DNA of 64,000 nucleotides from Rhizobium sp. 18055 (GTDB lineage Bacteria > Pseudomonadota > Alphaproteobacteria > Rhizobiales > Rhizobiaceae), in contig NZ_CACSKD010000003.1 of the NCBI RefSeq assembly GCF_902706285.1, forward strand, positions 1 to 64,000, read 5' to 3'. The notes beneath the pieces are model-generated. The model was not told where the DNA came from. It was given only the letters and a program-made list of their open reading frames with translations, and searched no databases. Positions 8,467-17,335 of the stretch are shown here, in pieces. A program made the position numbers and the translations under genes. Position 1 is the first letter of the stretch. Each line of letters begins with the position of its first letter.

Positions 8467-8910
8467 GTCACTTTCCTTGCCTTCCCGGGGAAGGCGCTAC
8501 CTGGCGGGTCTGAAAACGGTCGCCTCTGCTAGCAAAGAATGGCGCAGGTGTACAAGCAGCAAAAGCGGGGAAGGGGGACGAAGTAGCACTACGTCGCTGG
8601 CGCTGTGCTGCGTGGCGCCCCCTCATCCGCCTGCCGGCACCTTCTCCCCGTGGGGGAGAAGAGGCTCGCGGCACAGTTTTGCTTCTTTCTAGCCTCGGGC
8701 TAGCCTCGGGGTTGAGAGAGGCGAGCGGGTGCGGCTATCCTCTTCTCCCCCAGGGGAGAAGGTGGCGGCAGCCGGATGAGGGGGGCCATCCGGTAAAAGA
8801 CCGCCCCCACCAAAATCCCCACCTTCCACAGCCCAGACCCGTCTCGGGCATTGCCTTGCCGCTTTTCGCCGCTATGGTCCGCCAACTTTCGATGAAACGC
8901 AGGAACCATC
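8467..8910. other. Repeat-rich divergent intergenic region between glyS and tex
   Basis: No credible gene in this 444-bp gap. It holds a mosaic repeat at 8613-8788 (listed separately) and an 11-bp tandem duplication CTAGCCTCGGG at 8689-8699 and 8700-8710. The two ends presumably carry the glyS and tex promoters, which I could not define. Confidence 0.6.
8613..8788. repeat. RIME-like mosaic element with inverted ends
   Basis: The left end TGGCGCCCCCTCATCC (8613-8628) returns inverted, with one mismatch, at 8773-8788. Internal inverted copies of CCTTCTCCCC...GGGGAGAAG lie at about 8639-8662 and 8740-8762. The left-end 16-mer is repeated exactly at 13281-13296. The architecture fits the short non-coding palindromic mosaic elements scattered between rhizobial genes. 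No transposase is present. Confidence 0.8.
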
Positions 8911-11220
8911 ATGGCCGCTGATATCCGCATGCTCTCCGCAGTCATCGCCTCCGAGATCAAGGCCCGGCCCGATCAGGCCAAGGCGGCGATCGAGCTGCTG
9001 GATGAGGGCGCGACCGTGCCGTTCATCGCGCGCTACCGCAAGGAAGTGACCGGCGGGCTCGACGATACGCAGCTGCGCGATCTGGCCGAACGCCTCGTCT
9101 ATCTCCGCGAACTGGAATCGCGCCGCGACACCATCGTCGATTCCATCAACGGCCAGGGCAAGATGAGCGACGAGCTGCTGGCCAAGCTCAAGGGCGCCGC
9201 CACCAAGGCCGAGCTCGAGGATCTCTACCTCCCCTACAAGCCGAAGCGCCGCACCCGCGCCGAAATCGCTCGCGAACGGGGCCTCGGCCCGCTGGCCGAG
9301 GCGATCCTGTCCGATCGCGCCAGGGAGCCGGCGACACTGGCCGAAGCCTACATCTCAGCCGAGGTGCCCGACATCAAGACGGCGCTCGAAGGCGCCCGCG
9401 ATATCGTTGCCGAAGGCATTGCCGAAAACGCCACGCTGCTCGGCAGGCTCCGCGCCCATATGCGCAGCGCCGCTTTGCTGAAGGCGAGGGTGGTCGATGG
9501 CAAGCAGGGGTCAGGCGAGAAATTCTCCGATTATTTCGACCATACCGAACGCTGGGCCACAGCCCCCGGCCACCGCGCGCTCGCCATGCTGCGCGGCTGG
9601 AACGAGGAAGTGCTGACGCTCACCATCGAGGCCGATGCCGAGACCGCATCGCCGGGCAAGCCCGTCGAGCGGATGATCGCCAATGCCTACGAGATCGGCA
9701 ACAGCCGCCCCGCCGATCGCTGGCTGATGGAAGTTGCCAGCTGGACCTGGCGCGTCAAGCTCTCCATGTCGCTGTCGCTCGACCTGATGCGCGAGATGCG
9801 CGAGCGCGCCGAGGAAGAGGCGATCCACGTTTTCGCCCGCAATCTCAAGGACCTGCTGCTCGCAGCCCCCGCCGGTTCGCGCCCGACCATGGGGCTTGAT
9901 CCGGGTATCCGCACCGGCGTCAAGGTCGCGGTCACGGATGCGACCGGCAAGGTCATCGCCACCTCCACCGTCTATCCGTTCCAGCCGAGAAACGACGTGC
10001 GCGGCGCCCAGGTCGAGCTTGCTTCTCTGATCCGCAAGCACAATGTCGAGCTGATCTCGATCGGCAACGGCACCGGCAGCCGCGAGACCGAAAAGCTGGT
10101 GGCCGACATGCTGGCCGAGCTGCCCGGCACCAAGCCGACCAAGGTGATCGTGTCGGAAGCCGGCGCCTCGGTCTATTCGGCCTCTGCGGCTGCGGCTGCC
10201 GAATTCCCCAATCTCGACGTGTCGCTGCGCGGCGCCGTCTCCATCGCCCGCCGTCTGCAGGATCCGCTTGCAGAACTCGTCAAGATCGAGCCGAAGTCGA
10301 TCGGCGTCGGCCAGTATCAGCATGATGTCGACCAGACCAAGCTGTCGCGCTCGCTCGATGCCGTGGTCGAAGACGCGGTGAATGCCGTTGGCGTCGATCT
10401 CAACATGGCCTCGGTGCCGCTGCTTGCCCGCGTCTCCGGCCTCGGCACCTCGATTGCCGAAGCCATCGTCAAGCATCGCGACGAGACCGGCCGTTTCGAG
10501 ACCCGCCGCGATCTCCTGAAGGTCGCCCGTCTCGGCCAGCGCACCTTCGAGCAGTGTGCCGGCTTCCTGCGCATCCGCGACGGCAAGGAGCCGCTCGATG
10601 CCTCGTCGGTGCACCCGGAAGCCTATGGCGTCGCCAAGAAGATCGTCGCCGCCTGCGGCCGTGATCTCAGGGCGCTGATGGGCGATAGTTCGGTGCTGAA
10701 GTCGGTCGATCCACGCCAGTTCATCGACGACAAGTTCGGCCTGCCGACCGTCAAGGACATCTTCGCCGAGCTGGAAAAACCCGGCCGCGACCCGCGCCCG
10801 AGCTTCAAGACCGCCACCTTTGCCGAGGGGATCAACGAAATCTCCGATCTGCAACCCGGCATGACGCTGGAGGGCACGGTCACCAACGTCGCCGCCTTTG
10901 GTGCCTTCGTCGATATCGGCGTCCACCAGGACGGTCTGGTGCATGTCTCGCAGCTCGCGGACCGCTTTGTCAAAGACCCTCACGAAGTTGTGAAAGCCGG
11001 CGATGTCGTCAAGGTTCGGGTCGTCGAGGTCGATGCCAAGCGCAAGCGCATCGCGCTGTCGATGCGCAAGGATGATGGCGCGGCGGCGCCGGCGCCGCGT
11101 GGCGAAAACCGCGCAAATCCAGCGCCTAAGGCTGGCAACGAGCGGCGCACATCGGCGCCCAAGCAGGAGTCACAGGGGGCATTCGGCGCGGCTCTGGCGG
11201 AGGCCATGAAGCGAAAATAA
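8911..11220 (+). CDS. tex: Tex family RNA-binding transcription accessory protein
   Basis: Cytosolic nucleic-acid-binding protein of 769 residues, related to Tex/Spt6 and implicated in transcription. Domains in order: Tex-like N-terminal helical region with [18 protein letters not shown] (about 30-50) and [12 protein letters not shown]; YqgF-like RNase H fold beginning [15 protein letters not shown] near 328; helix-hairpin-helix region with [13 protein letters not shown] (about 500); and an S1 RNA-binding domain (about 650-722) containing [30 protein letters not shown] disordered Ala/Pro/basic tail ends in MKRK. The length is typical. It stands alone and is divergent from glyS. Confidence 0.96.
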   Translation: MAADIRMLSAVIASEIKARPDQAKAAIELLDEGATVPFIARYRKEVTGGLDDTQLRDLAERLVYLRELESRRDTIVDSINGQGKMSDELLAKLKGAATKAELEDLYLPYKPKRRTRAEIARERGLGPLAEAILSDRAREPATLAEAYISAEVPDIKTALEGARDIVAEGIAENATLLGRLRAHMRSAALLKARVVDGKQGSGEKFSDYFDHTERWATAPGHRALAMLRGWNEEVLTLTIEADAETASPGKPVERMIANAYEIGNSRPADRWLMEVASWTWRVKLSMSLSLDLMREMRERAEEEAIHVFARNLKDLLLAAPAGSRPTMGLDPGIRTGVKVAVTDATGKVIATSTVYPFQPRNDVRGAQVELASLIRKHNVELISIGNGTGSRETEKLVADMLAELPGTKPTKVIVSEAGASVYSASAAAAAEFPNLDVSLRGAVSIARRLQDPLAELVKIEPKSIGVGQYQHDVDQTKLSRSLDAVVEDAVNAVGVDLNMASVPLLARVSGLGTSIAEAIVKHRDETGRFETRRDLLKVARLGQRTFEQCAGFLRIRDGKEPLDASSVHPEAYGVAKKIVAACGRDLRALMGDSSVLKSVDPRQFIDDKFGLPTVKDIFAELEKPGRDPRPSFKTATFAEGINEISDLQPGMTLEGTVTNVAAFGAFVDIGVHQDGLVHVSQLADRFVKDPHEVVKAGDVVKVRVVEVDAKRKRIALSMRKDDGAAAPAPRGENRANPAPKAGNERRTSAPKQESQGAFGAALAEAMKRK

Positions 11221-11355
11221 GGACTTGCGCATAGGCATGGCAGAAATGTCACACTTTGGCGACCTTGTCGCCGAAGGGCCAAATACGGCGCTTGTATGAC
11301 GGGTTGGAGGGTCTAAGTTTATCGGATTATCCTGTCACATTGCGAGGCCTCATTC

Positions 11356-12615
11356 ATGGCGTCGGCTTTCTTATCGATTGTCCAGAAAATTATCCGCAAG
11401 GGTAATCTCACGCTCACGCTCGCCAACGGCGAGACACACATAATCGGGGACGGCACCGGAGATCCTGTTGCCGTCCGCATCGCCGACGAGGAAGCGGAGA
11501 AATTCATCCGCCGCGACCCGACCCTCAAGCTTGCAGAAATGTACATGGACGGCCGGTTCATCGTCGAACACGGCAACATCTACGATTTCCTGGCGATGGT
11601 GAAACAGAACACCACCAACGAGATCTTCGACATCCCGATGGCAGCCCTTCTGATCGGCCGCATTGCCCTGCAGCAGCTCAAGAGCCGCCTTCCCGTCAAC
11701 CACAACAAACGCAACGTCGCCCATCACTACGATCTCTCGGAAAAGCTGTTCGAGCTGTTCCTGGACGAGGACTGGCAATATTCCTGTGCCTACTACAACC
11801 CGCCCGGCATCAGCCTGGAGGAGGCGCAGGTTGCCAAGAAGCGCCATATCGCCGCCAAGCTGCTGCTTGAGCCGAACCAGCGGGTGCTGGAAATCGGCTC
11901 CGGCTGGGGCGGGATGGGCATGTATGTCGCGGAATCGACGCCGGGCGTCGATCTCACCGGCATCACGCTGAGCGAAGAGCAGCTGAAGATCTCCCGCGAA
12001 AGGTCGCAGAAACGCGGCCTTGCCGATCGCGTCCGCTTCGAACTGCAGGACTACAAGACGATGAAGGGTCAGAAATTCGACCGCATCGTCTCCGTCGGCA
12101 TGTTCGAGCATGTCGGCATCGGCAATTTCCCCGGCTTCTTCCGCAAGGTGCACGAATTGCTGGCCGATGACGGCGTCATGGTGCTGCACTCGATCGCCCG
12201 TCCGAAGCCAAGCTTCGGGACCAATGCCTTCATCGAGAAGTACATCTTCCCGCAAGGCTATATTCCCTCGATCGGCGAGACGCTGCCGGCCATCGAAAAG
12301 GCGAACCTCCTGGTCCGCGACGTCGAGGTCCTGCCGCTGCACTACGCCTACACGCTGCGCGACTGGCGGGAGCGTTTCGTGGCGCGCCGGGCGGAAGCCG
12401 TGGCGCTCTATGACGAACGCTTCTTCCGCATGTGGGAGTTCTACCTGGCCGGCTCCGAAATCGGCTTCCGCTGGGACGAGCTGTTCATCATGCAGATCCA
12501 GATTTCCAAAAATCAGTATTCCACCCCCGACAGCCGTGATTATATCGCGGCCAACGAGGCGAAGCTGAAGGAATTCGAGGCAACGCGTCCGCCGCTCGAA
12601 AAGGTCATTATCTGA
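11356..12615 (+). CDS. cfa: Cyclopropane-fatty-acyl-phospholipid synthase
   Basis: A SAM-dependent enzyme of 419 residues that adds a methylene bridge across double bonds of unsaturated phospholipid acyl chains at the membrane. The N-terminal lipid-binding region (about 1-115) is followed by the Cfa core HHYDLSEKLFELFLDEDWQYSCAYY, SAM motif I VLEIGSGWGGMGMYVAE (about 177-193), GITLSEEQ, and the VSVGMFEHVG segment. The C-terminal part contains HYAYTLRDWRERF, typical for the family. S. meliloti has two such genes; I cannot tell which one this matches. It ends at a strong terminator. Confidence 0.95.
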   Translation: MASAFLSIVQKIIRKGNLTLTLANGETHIIGDGTGDPVAVRIADEEAEKFIRRDPTLKLAEMYMDGRFIVEHGNIYDFLAMVKQNTTNEIFDIPMAALLIGRIALQQLKSRLPVNHNKRNVAHHYDLSEKLFELFLDEDWQYSCAYYNPPGISLEEAQVAKKRHIAAKLLLEPNQRVLEIGSGWGGMGMYVAESTPGVDLTGITLSEEQLKISRERSQKRGLADRVRFELQDYKTMKGQKFDRIVSVGMFEHVGIGNFPGFFRKVHELLADDGVMVLHSIARPKPSFGTNAFIEKYIFPQGYIPSIGETLPAIEKANLLVRDVEVLPLHYAYTLRDWRERFVARRAEAVALYDERFFRMWEFYLAGSEIGFRWDELFIMQIQISKNQYSTPDSRDYIAANEAKLKEFEATRPPLEKVII

Positions 12616-12622
12616 CCAATCG

Positions 12623-12651
12623 AAAAGGCGCGGCGAAACCCGCGCCTTTTT
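12623..12651 (+). terminator. Rho-independent terminator after cfa
   Basis: A perfect 10-bp stem AAAAGGCGCG (12623-12632) / CGCGCCTTTT (12641-12650), an 8-nt loop and a short T run, beginning 8 bp after the cfa stop. Confidence 0.92.
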
Positions 12652-12685
12652 CATGTCTGCCGGTTTAATCTGAAAGGACCCCGAG

Positions 12686-13267
12686 ATGAGCAGTGCATTC
12701 CCCGAGATCACGCTCGTCCGCCACGGCGAAACCGAATGGAGCCTGTCGGGCCGCCATACCGGCCGCAGCGACATTCCGCTCACAGAAAACGGTAAGGCCG
12801 CTGCCGAAAAGGTCGGCCCAAGACTGGCCGGCCATGTCTTCGCCGAAGTCTGGACCAGTCCATCGCAGCGCGCCCGCAACACCTGCAGCCTTGCCGGTTT
12901 CGAGGCCGGCGCCATCGTCAAGCCGGATCTCGCCGAATGGGATTACGGTGCCTACGAAGGCATCAGGACCAAGGAGATCCTGGAGGGACGCCCCGGCTGG
13001 CAGCTGTTTCGCGACGGCTGCCCGGATGGAGAGATGACAGCCGATATCGGCGCCAGAGCCGACCATATCATCGCCGAAATCCGCGCCGCCAACACCGCGA
13101 TCCTGATCTTCTCCAGCTCGCATTTCCTGCGCGTGCTCGGCGCCCGCTGGCTCGGCCTGCCGCCGGAGGACGGCGCGCGGTTCATCCTGGACACGACGAG
13201 CATCAGCGTTCTCGGCTACGAGCACGATTTGACCGAGCCGGTGATCCGGCGCTGGAACGGGCAATAG
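12686..13267 (+). CDS. Histidine phosphatase family protein (phosphoglycerate-mutase-like)
   Basis: A 193-residue branch-1 histidine phosphatase. The phosphohistidine motif LVRHGETEWSLSGRHTGRSD has Arg12, His13, Gly14 and Glu15, and the second catalytic His is in SSSHFLRVLGARWLGL. EWDYGAYEG is the usual acidic segment. Family members remove phosphate from sugar phosphates or other small molecules; the substrate cannot be read from the sequence. ATG at 12686 follows GAAAGGACCCCGAG. It is separated from cfa by a terminator and from ubiA by a perfect hairpin, so it is probably a single transcript. Confidence 0.92.
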   Translation: MSSAFPEITLVRHGETEWSLSGRHTGRSDIPLTENGKAAAEKVGPRLAGHVFAEVWTSPSQRARNTCSLAGFEAGAIVKPDLAEWDYGAYEGIRTKEILEGRPGWQLFRDGCPDGEMTADIGARADHIIAEIRAANTAILIFSSSHFLRVLGARWLGLPPEDGARFILDTTSISVLGYEHDLTEPVIRRWNGQ

Positions 13268-13280
13268 GTCGCGTTGCGTG

Positions 13281-13329
13281 TGGCGCCCCCTCATCCCCGG
13301 TGCAACTTGTTGCACCGGGGATGAGGGGG
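13281..13329. repeat. Short RIME-related hairpin (21-bp perfect stem)
   Basis: The sequence starts with TGGCGCCCCCTCATCC, identical to the left end of the 8613-8788 element. Positions 13286-13306 pair perfectly with 13309-13329 around a 2-nt loop, a 21-bp stem. It lies in the short gap between the phosphatase gene and ubiA and may also act as a transcription or mRNA-stability element. It could be an internally deleted form of the larger element. Confidence 0.85.
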
Positions 13330-13383
13330 CTCCGCCCTCCAACCCCGCTTGACCGCCACCACAACCCGTCGCTAGATGGCCCC

Positions 13384-14343
13384 ATGCAACAGATCGACGG
13401 AATCACCGGGCGTGTCGCCGATGCGCCTTCCAACAACTGGGTCTATCGGGTCCTGCCCCCGTGGCTCTGGCCCTATGCGCAGCTGGCGCGCTGGGACCGG
13501 CCGATCGGCTGGCAATTGCTGCTGTGGCCGTGCTTCTGGTCGGCGGCGATGGCGGCCAATGCGGCTGCCCATCTCGGCCTGTTTTCCGGCGGTCAGCTGA
13601 TCTACCATCTGGTGCTTTATTTCATCGGCTCCGTCGCCATGCGCGGCGCCGGCTGCACCTATAATGATCTGGTCGATCACAAGATCGACATGGAAGTCGC
13701 CCGCACCCGCTCGCGGCCGCTGCCATCCGGCCGCGTCACCCGCAGCCAGGCGAAGATCTTCATCGTCCTGCAAGCGCTGGTCGGGCTCCTGGTCGTCCTC
13801 CAGCTCAACTGGTTCTCGGTCATCCTTGGCATTACATCGCTGGCCATCGTCGCGCTCTATCCCTTCGCCAAGCGGTTTACCGACTGGCCGCAATTCTTCC
13901 TCGGCCTGGCGTTTTCATGGGGCGCGCTGATGGGCTGGGCGGCGATCTTCGGCAGCCTGTCGCTGGCGCCGGTGCTGCTCTACATCGCCGCCGTCGTCTG
14001 GACGATCGGCTACGACACCATCTACGCCCATCAGGACAAGGAGGACGACGAGTTGATCGGCGTCCGCTCCACCGCCCGCCTGTTCGGCGACCGGACCAAG
14101 CCGTGGCTGGTCGGTCTTTACGGCCTGATGCTGGTGCTGACCTTCGCCGCCTTCCTGTTGGCCGGCGTCGGCTTCTTCGCCTATCTCGGCCTGCTGATTG
14201 CTGCTGGCATGTTTGCCTGGCAGATCGTCACGCTCGATATCAACGACGGTGATCAGTGCCTGGCGCTGTTCAAGTCGAACAACCGCGTCGGCGCCATCAT
14301 CTTTGTCGGACTGTTTCTGTCGCTGCTGTTCGTTCTGCCGTAG
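13384..14343 (+). CDS. ubiA: 4-hydroxybenzoate polyprenyltransferase
   Basis: An integral membrane prenyltransferase of 319 residues that joins the polyprenyl chain to 4-hydroxybenzoate in ubiquinone synthesis. Both UbiA Asp-rich signatures are present: CTYNDLVDHKIDMEVARTR (about 92-110) followed by SRPLPSG, and YDTIYAHQDKEDDELIGVRS (about 209-228). Multiple hydrophobic segments span the rest. The ATG at 13384 was chosen because the family starts shortly before the WVYRVLPPWLWPYAQLARWDRPIG segment; the frame is open much further upstream only because it overlaps the phosphatase gene in another frame. It converges on the next gene with a 3-bp gap. Confidence 0.96.
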   Translation: MQQIDGITGRVADAPSNNWVYRVLPPWLWPYAQLARWDRPIGWQLLLWPCFWSAAMAANAAAHLGLFSGGQLIYHLVLYFIGSVAMRGAGCTYNDLVDHKIDMEVARTRSRPLPSGRVTRSQAKIFIVLQALVGLLVVLQLNWFSVILGITSLAIVALYPFAKRFTDWPQFFLGLAFSWGALMGWAAIFGSLSLAPVLLYIAAVVWTIGYDTIYAHQDKEDDELIGVRSTARLFGDRTKPWLVGLYGLMLVLTFAAFLLAGVGFFAYLGLLIAAGMFAWQIVTLDINDGDQCLALFKSNNRVGAIIFVGLFLSLLFVLP

Positions 14344-14346
14344 GTT

Positions 14347-15258
14347 TTAAGGCACATGCTGCATGATGATCTGTGTGTGCAGCATTGGCGCATCGGCGCC
14401 GAAATAGGTTTCGAGCAGCGGCAGGAAATCGTCTGACAGATAGAAATCCGTCAACGCCCGATCCGCCAGCAGCCGAAAATCGGCGTCATTCCGGCGCAAG
14501 GCGATCGCATAGGGTTCGTGCGTGAACAGGCGATCCCCGACCTCGAGCAGGGACGGATCGCGCGCCCGGGTGGCCAGGCTGGTGAGCAGCACCTGATCGG
14601 CGATATAGGCATCGATCCTGTGGTCCTCCAGCGCCTTCAGACCCTCTTCGTGCGTCTCGAAGTCGGCAATCGTTGTCTTCGTCGACACCTGGCTTTGCAA
14701 CGCTTCGTGCAGTGCCGCACCCGTCGTGCTGTTTGCCCGCGCGCCGATGACGCTGCTGGAGACGACGCGGTCGCTGACGGCGCGAACAGCGGGCTTGTCG
14801 AAAAAGAATGTCTGCAGGTAGCTGGGCGAATCCTTGCGCAGCAGCGCGCTCGCCCCGGTCAGGAAGATCGGCTGTGAGAAATCGACGATTTCCCGCCGCT
14901 GCAGATTGACGGTAACGGCGCCGCAAAGCAGATCGACCTGTTCGGTCTTCACGGCATCGAAGCCGTTGGCGAGTGTCATCTCGATATAGTCACGCTTCAG
15001 GTCCGGAACGTGGTGCTCTATGTCGTCGGCAATCCTGTTGCACAGGTCGATGGCATATCCCGTCGGACTGGCGCCCGCCTTGCTGCCGGTTACAATGGAA
15101 GAGAAGGGGGCTTCATCATCGATGTAGCCGATACGCACGCTTCCGCGCTGGGTGATGGTGTCGAGAGTAGCAGCGCCTGCGGCCAATGCCGAAAGGCAGA
15201 GGGCGACGATCGCCAGCGGAAGTCGTCTCATGCACTTTGCCATCCGCATGATGCCCAT
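14347..15258 (-). CDS. Amino-acid-type ABC transporter substrate-binding protein (family 3), orphan
   Basis: A periplasmic binding protein of up to 303 residues. A signal peptide (MRRLPLAIVALCLSALAAGAA) begins at an internal ATG at 15231; the longer start at 15258 is also possible. The mature part ITQRGSVRIGYIDDEAPFSS...GYAIDLCNRIADDIE is the SBP_bac_3 N-lobe, with DLLCGAVTVNLQRREIVDFSQPIFLTG near the hinge. No permease or ATPase gene is nearby, so the transporter partner is elsewhere or the protein has a sensing or enzymatic role. The ligand is unknown. Confidence 0.87.
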   Translation of the reverse strand: MGIMRMAKCMRRLPLAIVALCLSALAAGAATLDTITQRGSVRIGYIDDEAPFSSIVTGSKAGASPTGYAIDLCNRIADDIEHHVPDLKRDYIEMTLANGFDAVKTEQVDLLCGAVTVNLQRREIVDFSQPIFLTGASALLRKDSPSYLQTFFFDKPAVRAVSDRVVSSSVIGARANSTTGAALHEALQSQVSTKTTIADFETHEEGLKALEDHRIDAYIADQVLLTSLATRARDPSLLEVGDRLFTHEPYAIALRRNDADFRLLADRALTDFYLSDDFLPLLETYFGADAPMLHTQIIMQHVP

Positions 15259-15375
15259 CTCCGAACCACGGTTGCGATCTCAAAGCTTTGCACGCAGCTT
15301 ATGGGGCGCCCGCCATTTGTCAACCGAGGGCACCTTGGTGCTTCTGCCATCTTGGGCCATGGCTGTCACATCCGA

Positions 15376-16620
15376 TCATCGCCGCTTCCAACGATCGAGG
15401 AGCGACCTGAGGTCCGTATTCACCGAAGGCAGCGTTGCAACCCATAACGAAAGCGCAGCCGCACTGAAGGACGCTCCCAAGGCGCAGACGCCTGGCCAGC
15501 CGAAATGGGCATAGGCCGTTGTCGTGCCGGTCGCTCCGATAGCACTGCCGATCGAATAGAACACCATATAGCCTCCGATCATGCGGCCGCTGTTTTGCGG
15601 CTGCAAAGCCACGACGGTGCTCAGATTGGTGACGTGCACGGCCTGAACCGCGAGATCGAGCAGGAGCACGCCGACCACTAGCAGCGGAATGGAAAACGGG
15701 AGAAAGGCGATCAGTCCCCATGATGCCATCAGGATCGCCAGAGAAACGCCCGTTGTCCATTGACCATGGCCGCGATCCGCAATCTTGCCTGCATATGTTG
15801 CCGCAATCGCTCCAGCCAGCCCGACCAGGCCGAACAGCCCGATCTCTGTATGCGAATAGGACAGTGGCGGTGCGCTAAGTGGAAGCACCAGCGCGGTCCA
15901 GAACGTGCTGAACGCCGCGAAGATGAGAGCTGCCAAGGCGGCTCGAACGCGCAGGACCGGTTCGCGCAGAAGCATGAGTGGTATGGACAGCAGCGCCCCG
16001 GCATAGGTGTCCAGGCTCCTCTTCCCCGGTTCCCGAGGCAGCACCCATGCGACGAGGCCGACCATCAGCAATGTCAGCACGGCAGACACCATGTAGACCG
16101 CTCTCCATCCGCCAAGATCGGCAACGACACCGGCGATTGACCGCGCAGCGAGGATGCCGGTCACGATGCCGCTGGTGACCATGCCGACGACCCTGCCGCG
16201 TTGCGCAGCCGTTGCCAGCGCTGCGGCATGGGCAACGAGCACCTGAACGACAACGGCCAGCAGCCCCATCACCGCCATGCCTGCAAACAGCATTGTTTCC
16301 GTACCCGATGTTGCCACGGCAACGAGCGCGATTACCGATAGAATACCTTGGCCGACGATCAGCCGACTACGGTCGACAAGGTCGCCGATCGGCACGATGA
16401 AGATCAGCCCCAACCCGTAACCGACCTGCGTCAGCGTCACGATCAGGCCGATGGCGGAGGACGAGATCCCGAAATCGCCCCCCATGACATCGAGCAGGGG
16501 TTGGGCATAGTAGACATTCGCCACGCTGACACCGGCAGCGGCGGCGATGATCAATGTCTGTATTCTCGACAGGCCGTCTATCTGCCGTCCGGATGCCACA
16601 TGGCGTGTTCCGTTGTCCAT
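15376..16620 (-). CDS. MFS transporter (drug/metabolite efflux type)
   Basis: A 414-residue inner-membrane transporter of the major facilitator superfamily with about 12 hydrophobic segments. Visible features are VYYAQPLLDVMGGDFGIS in the first helix region, LIFIVPIGDLVDRSRLIV (the helix 2-3 loop motif) and a proline/glycine-rich helix 5. This pattern is typical of proton-driven efflux proteins. It is divergent from an HxlR regulator with a 110-bp gap that contains two related palindromes, so the pair probably forms a locally controlled efflux unit. The substrate is unknown. Confidence 0.9.
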   Translation of the reverse strand: MDNGTRHVASGRQIDGLSRIQTLIIAAAAGVSVANVYYAQPLLDVMGGDFGISSSAIGLIVTLTQVGYGLGLIFIVPIGDLVDRSRLIVGQGILSVIALVAVATSGTETMLFAGMAVMGLLAVVVQVLVAHAAALATAAQRGRVVGMVTSGIVTGILAARSIAGVVADLGGWRAVYMVSAVLTLLMVGLVAWVLPREPGKRSLDTYAGALLSIPLMLLREPVLRVRAALAALIFAAFSTFWTALVLPLSAPPLSYSHTEIGLFGLVGLAGAIAATYAGKIADRGHGQWTTGVSLAILMASWGLIAFLPFSIPLLVVGVLLLDLAVQAVHVTNLSTVVALQPQNSGRMIGGYMVFYSIGSAIGATGTTTAYAHFGWPGVCALGASFSAAALSLWVATLPSVNTDLRSLLDRWKRR

Positions 16621-16648
16621 CGTGCGGTCCTCTGCATGAAATCCACTC

Positions 16649-16704
16649 TGGTTTCATCTTGAAACCACTTTGAATGCCGCATTTCTAGTTCTAAGTTGGA
16701 ACCA
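16649..16704. promoter_or_regulatory. Twin palindromic operator-like sites between the MFS and hxlR genes
   Basis: Site 1 (16649-16667) is TGGTTTCATCTTGAAACCA, two perfect 8-bp arms with a 3-bp spacer. Site 2 (16686-16704) is TAGTTCTAAGTTGGAACCA, which matches site 1 at 13 of 19 positions and is a weaker palindrome. Their starts are 37 bp apart within the divergent promoter gap. HxlR proteins bind as dimers to short inverted repeats next to their own genes, so these are good candidates for the regulator's operators. Confidence 0.65.
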
Positions 16705-16730
16705 GTATCGACGAATGGAGGACGAGGATC

Positions 16731-17207
16731 ATGGTCAAGCGTGTCAGCCTGTGGAATGAGGGTTGCCCGGTCGCGCGGTCTCTGGATGTGATCGGGGATT
16801 GGTGGTCGCTGCTGATCATTCGCGATGCGTTCGATGGTGCCCGGCGCTTCAGCGAGTTCCAGCAGGGGTTGGGGATCGGCAAGGGCGTGCTGGCCAGCCG
16901 GTTGCGCGACCTCGTGGAGCGAGGAATTTTCGAAACCTGCCCCGCCTCGGATGGAACCGCCTATCGTGAATACGTGCTGACAGCGACAGGACGCGGCCTC
17001 TTTCCGGTCATCGTGGCGCTTCGCCAGTGGGCAGAGGACTGCCTGTTTGCACCGGACGAACATCGATCGTCGCTGGTCGACAAGGAGAGAGGCGTTTCTA
17101 TCGCGCGGCTCGAAGTCCGGTCCGTGGATGGCCGCGCTCTCGCCTGGAGCGATACCCAGGTCCGTGGCGTGGTGACTAGCAAGCGGAAAACACGCGCTCC
17201 GGCTTGA
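16731..17207 (+). CDS. HxlR family transcriptional regulator
   Basis: A 158-residue winged-helix DNA-binding protein. The HxlR signature is clear: CPVARSLDVIGDWWSLLIIRDAFDGARRF near the N-terminus (with the conserved Cys13), FSEFQQGLGIGKGVLASRLRDLVERGI as the recognition helix, and YREYVLTATGRGLFPVIVALRQW in the wing. HxlR proteins often respond to redox or electrophile stress through the N-terminal Cys. It is divergent from an MFS exporter, the usual arrangement for a regulator of that exporter. Confidence 0.93.
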   Translation: MVKRVSLWNEGCPVARSLDVIGDWWSLLIIRDAFDGARRFSEFQQGLGIGKGVLASRLRDLVERGIFETCPASDGTAYREYVLTATGRGLFPVIVALRQWAEDCLFAPDEHRSSLVDKERGVSIARLEVRSVDGRALAWSDTQVRGVVTSKRKTRAPA

Positions 17208-17281
17208 GTGAAGCGCAGCTGATGGCGCAATCGGTTGCCGCGATCCGGCACTCCAAGATCCCGCTCGCCGCGACGATAAAC

Positions 17282-17311
17282 GAAAGACCCGGCACACTGG
17301 CCGGGTCTTTC
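17282..17311. terminator. Bidirectional terminator between hxlR and DUF6101
   Basis: A perfect 12-bp stem GAAAGACCCGGC (17282-17293) / GCCGGGTCTTTC (17300-17311) with a 6-nt loop, lying between convergent genes. The pyrimidine-rich arm ends can serve either strand. Confidence 0.85.
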
Positions 17312-17335
17312 CGTTCGTGACAGGTCGCGCGCGTC

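Noticed and set aside
12937..13383. Long in-frame N-terminal extension of ubiA
   Set aside because: It overlaps the phosphatase gene in another frame and passes through the 21-bp hairpin; the ATG at 13384 fits the family.
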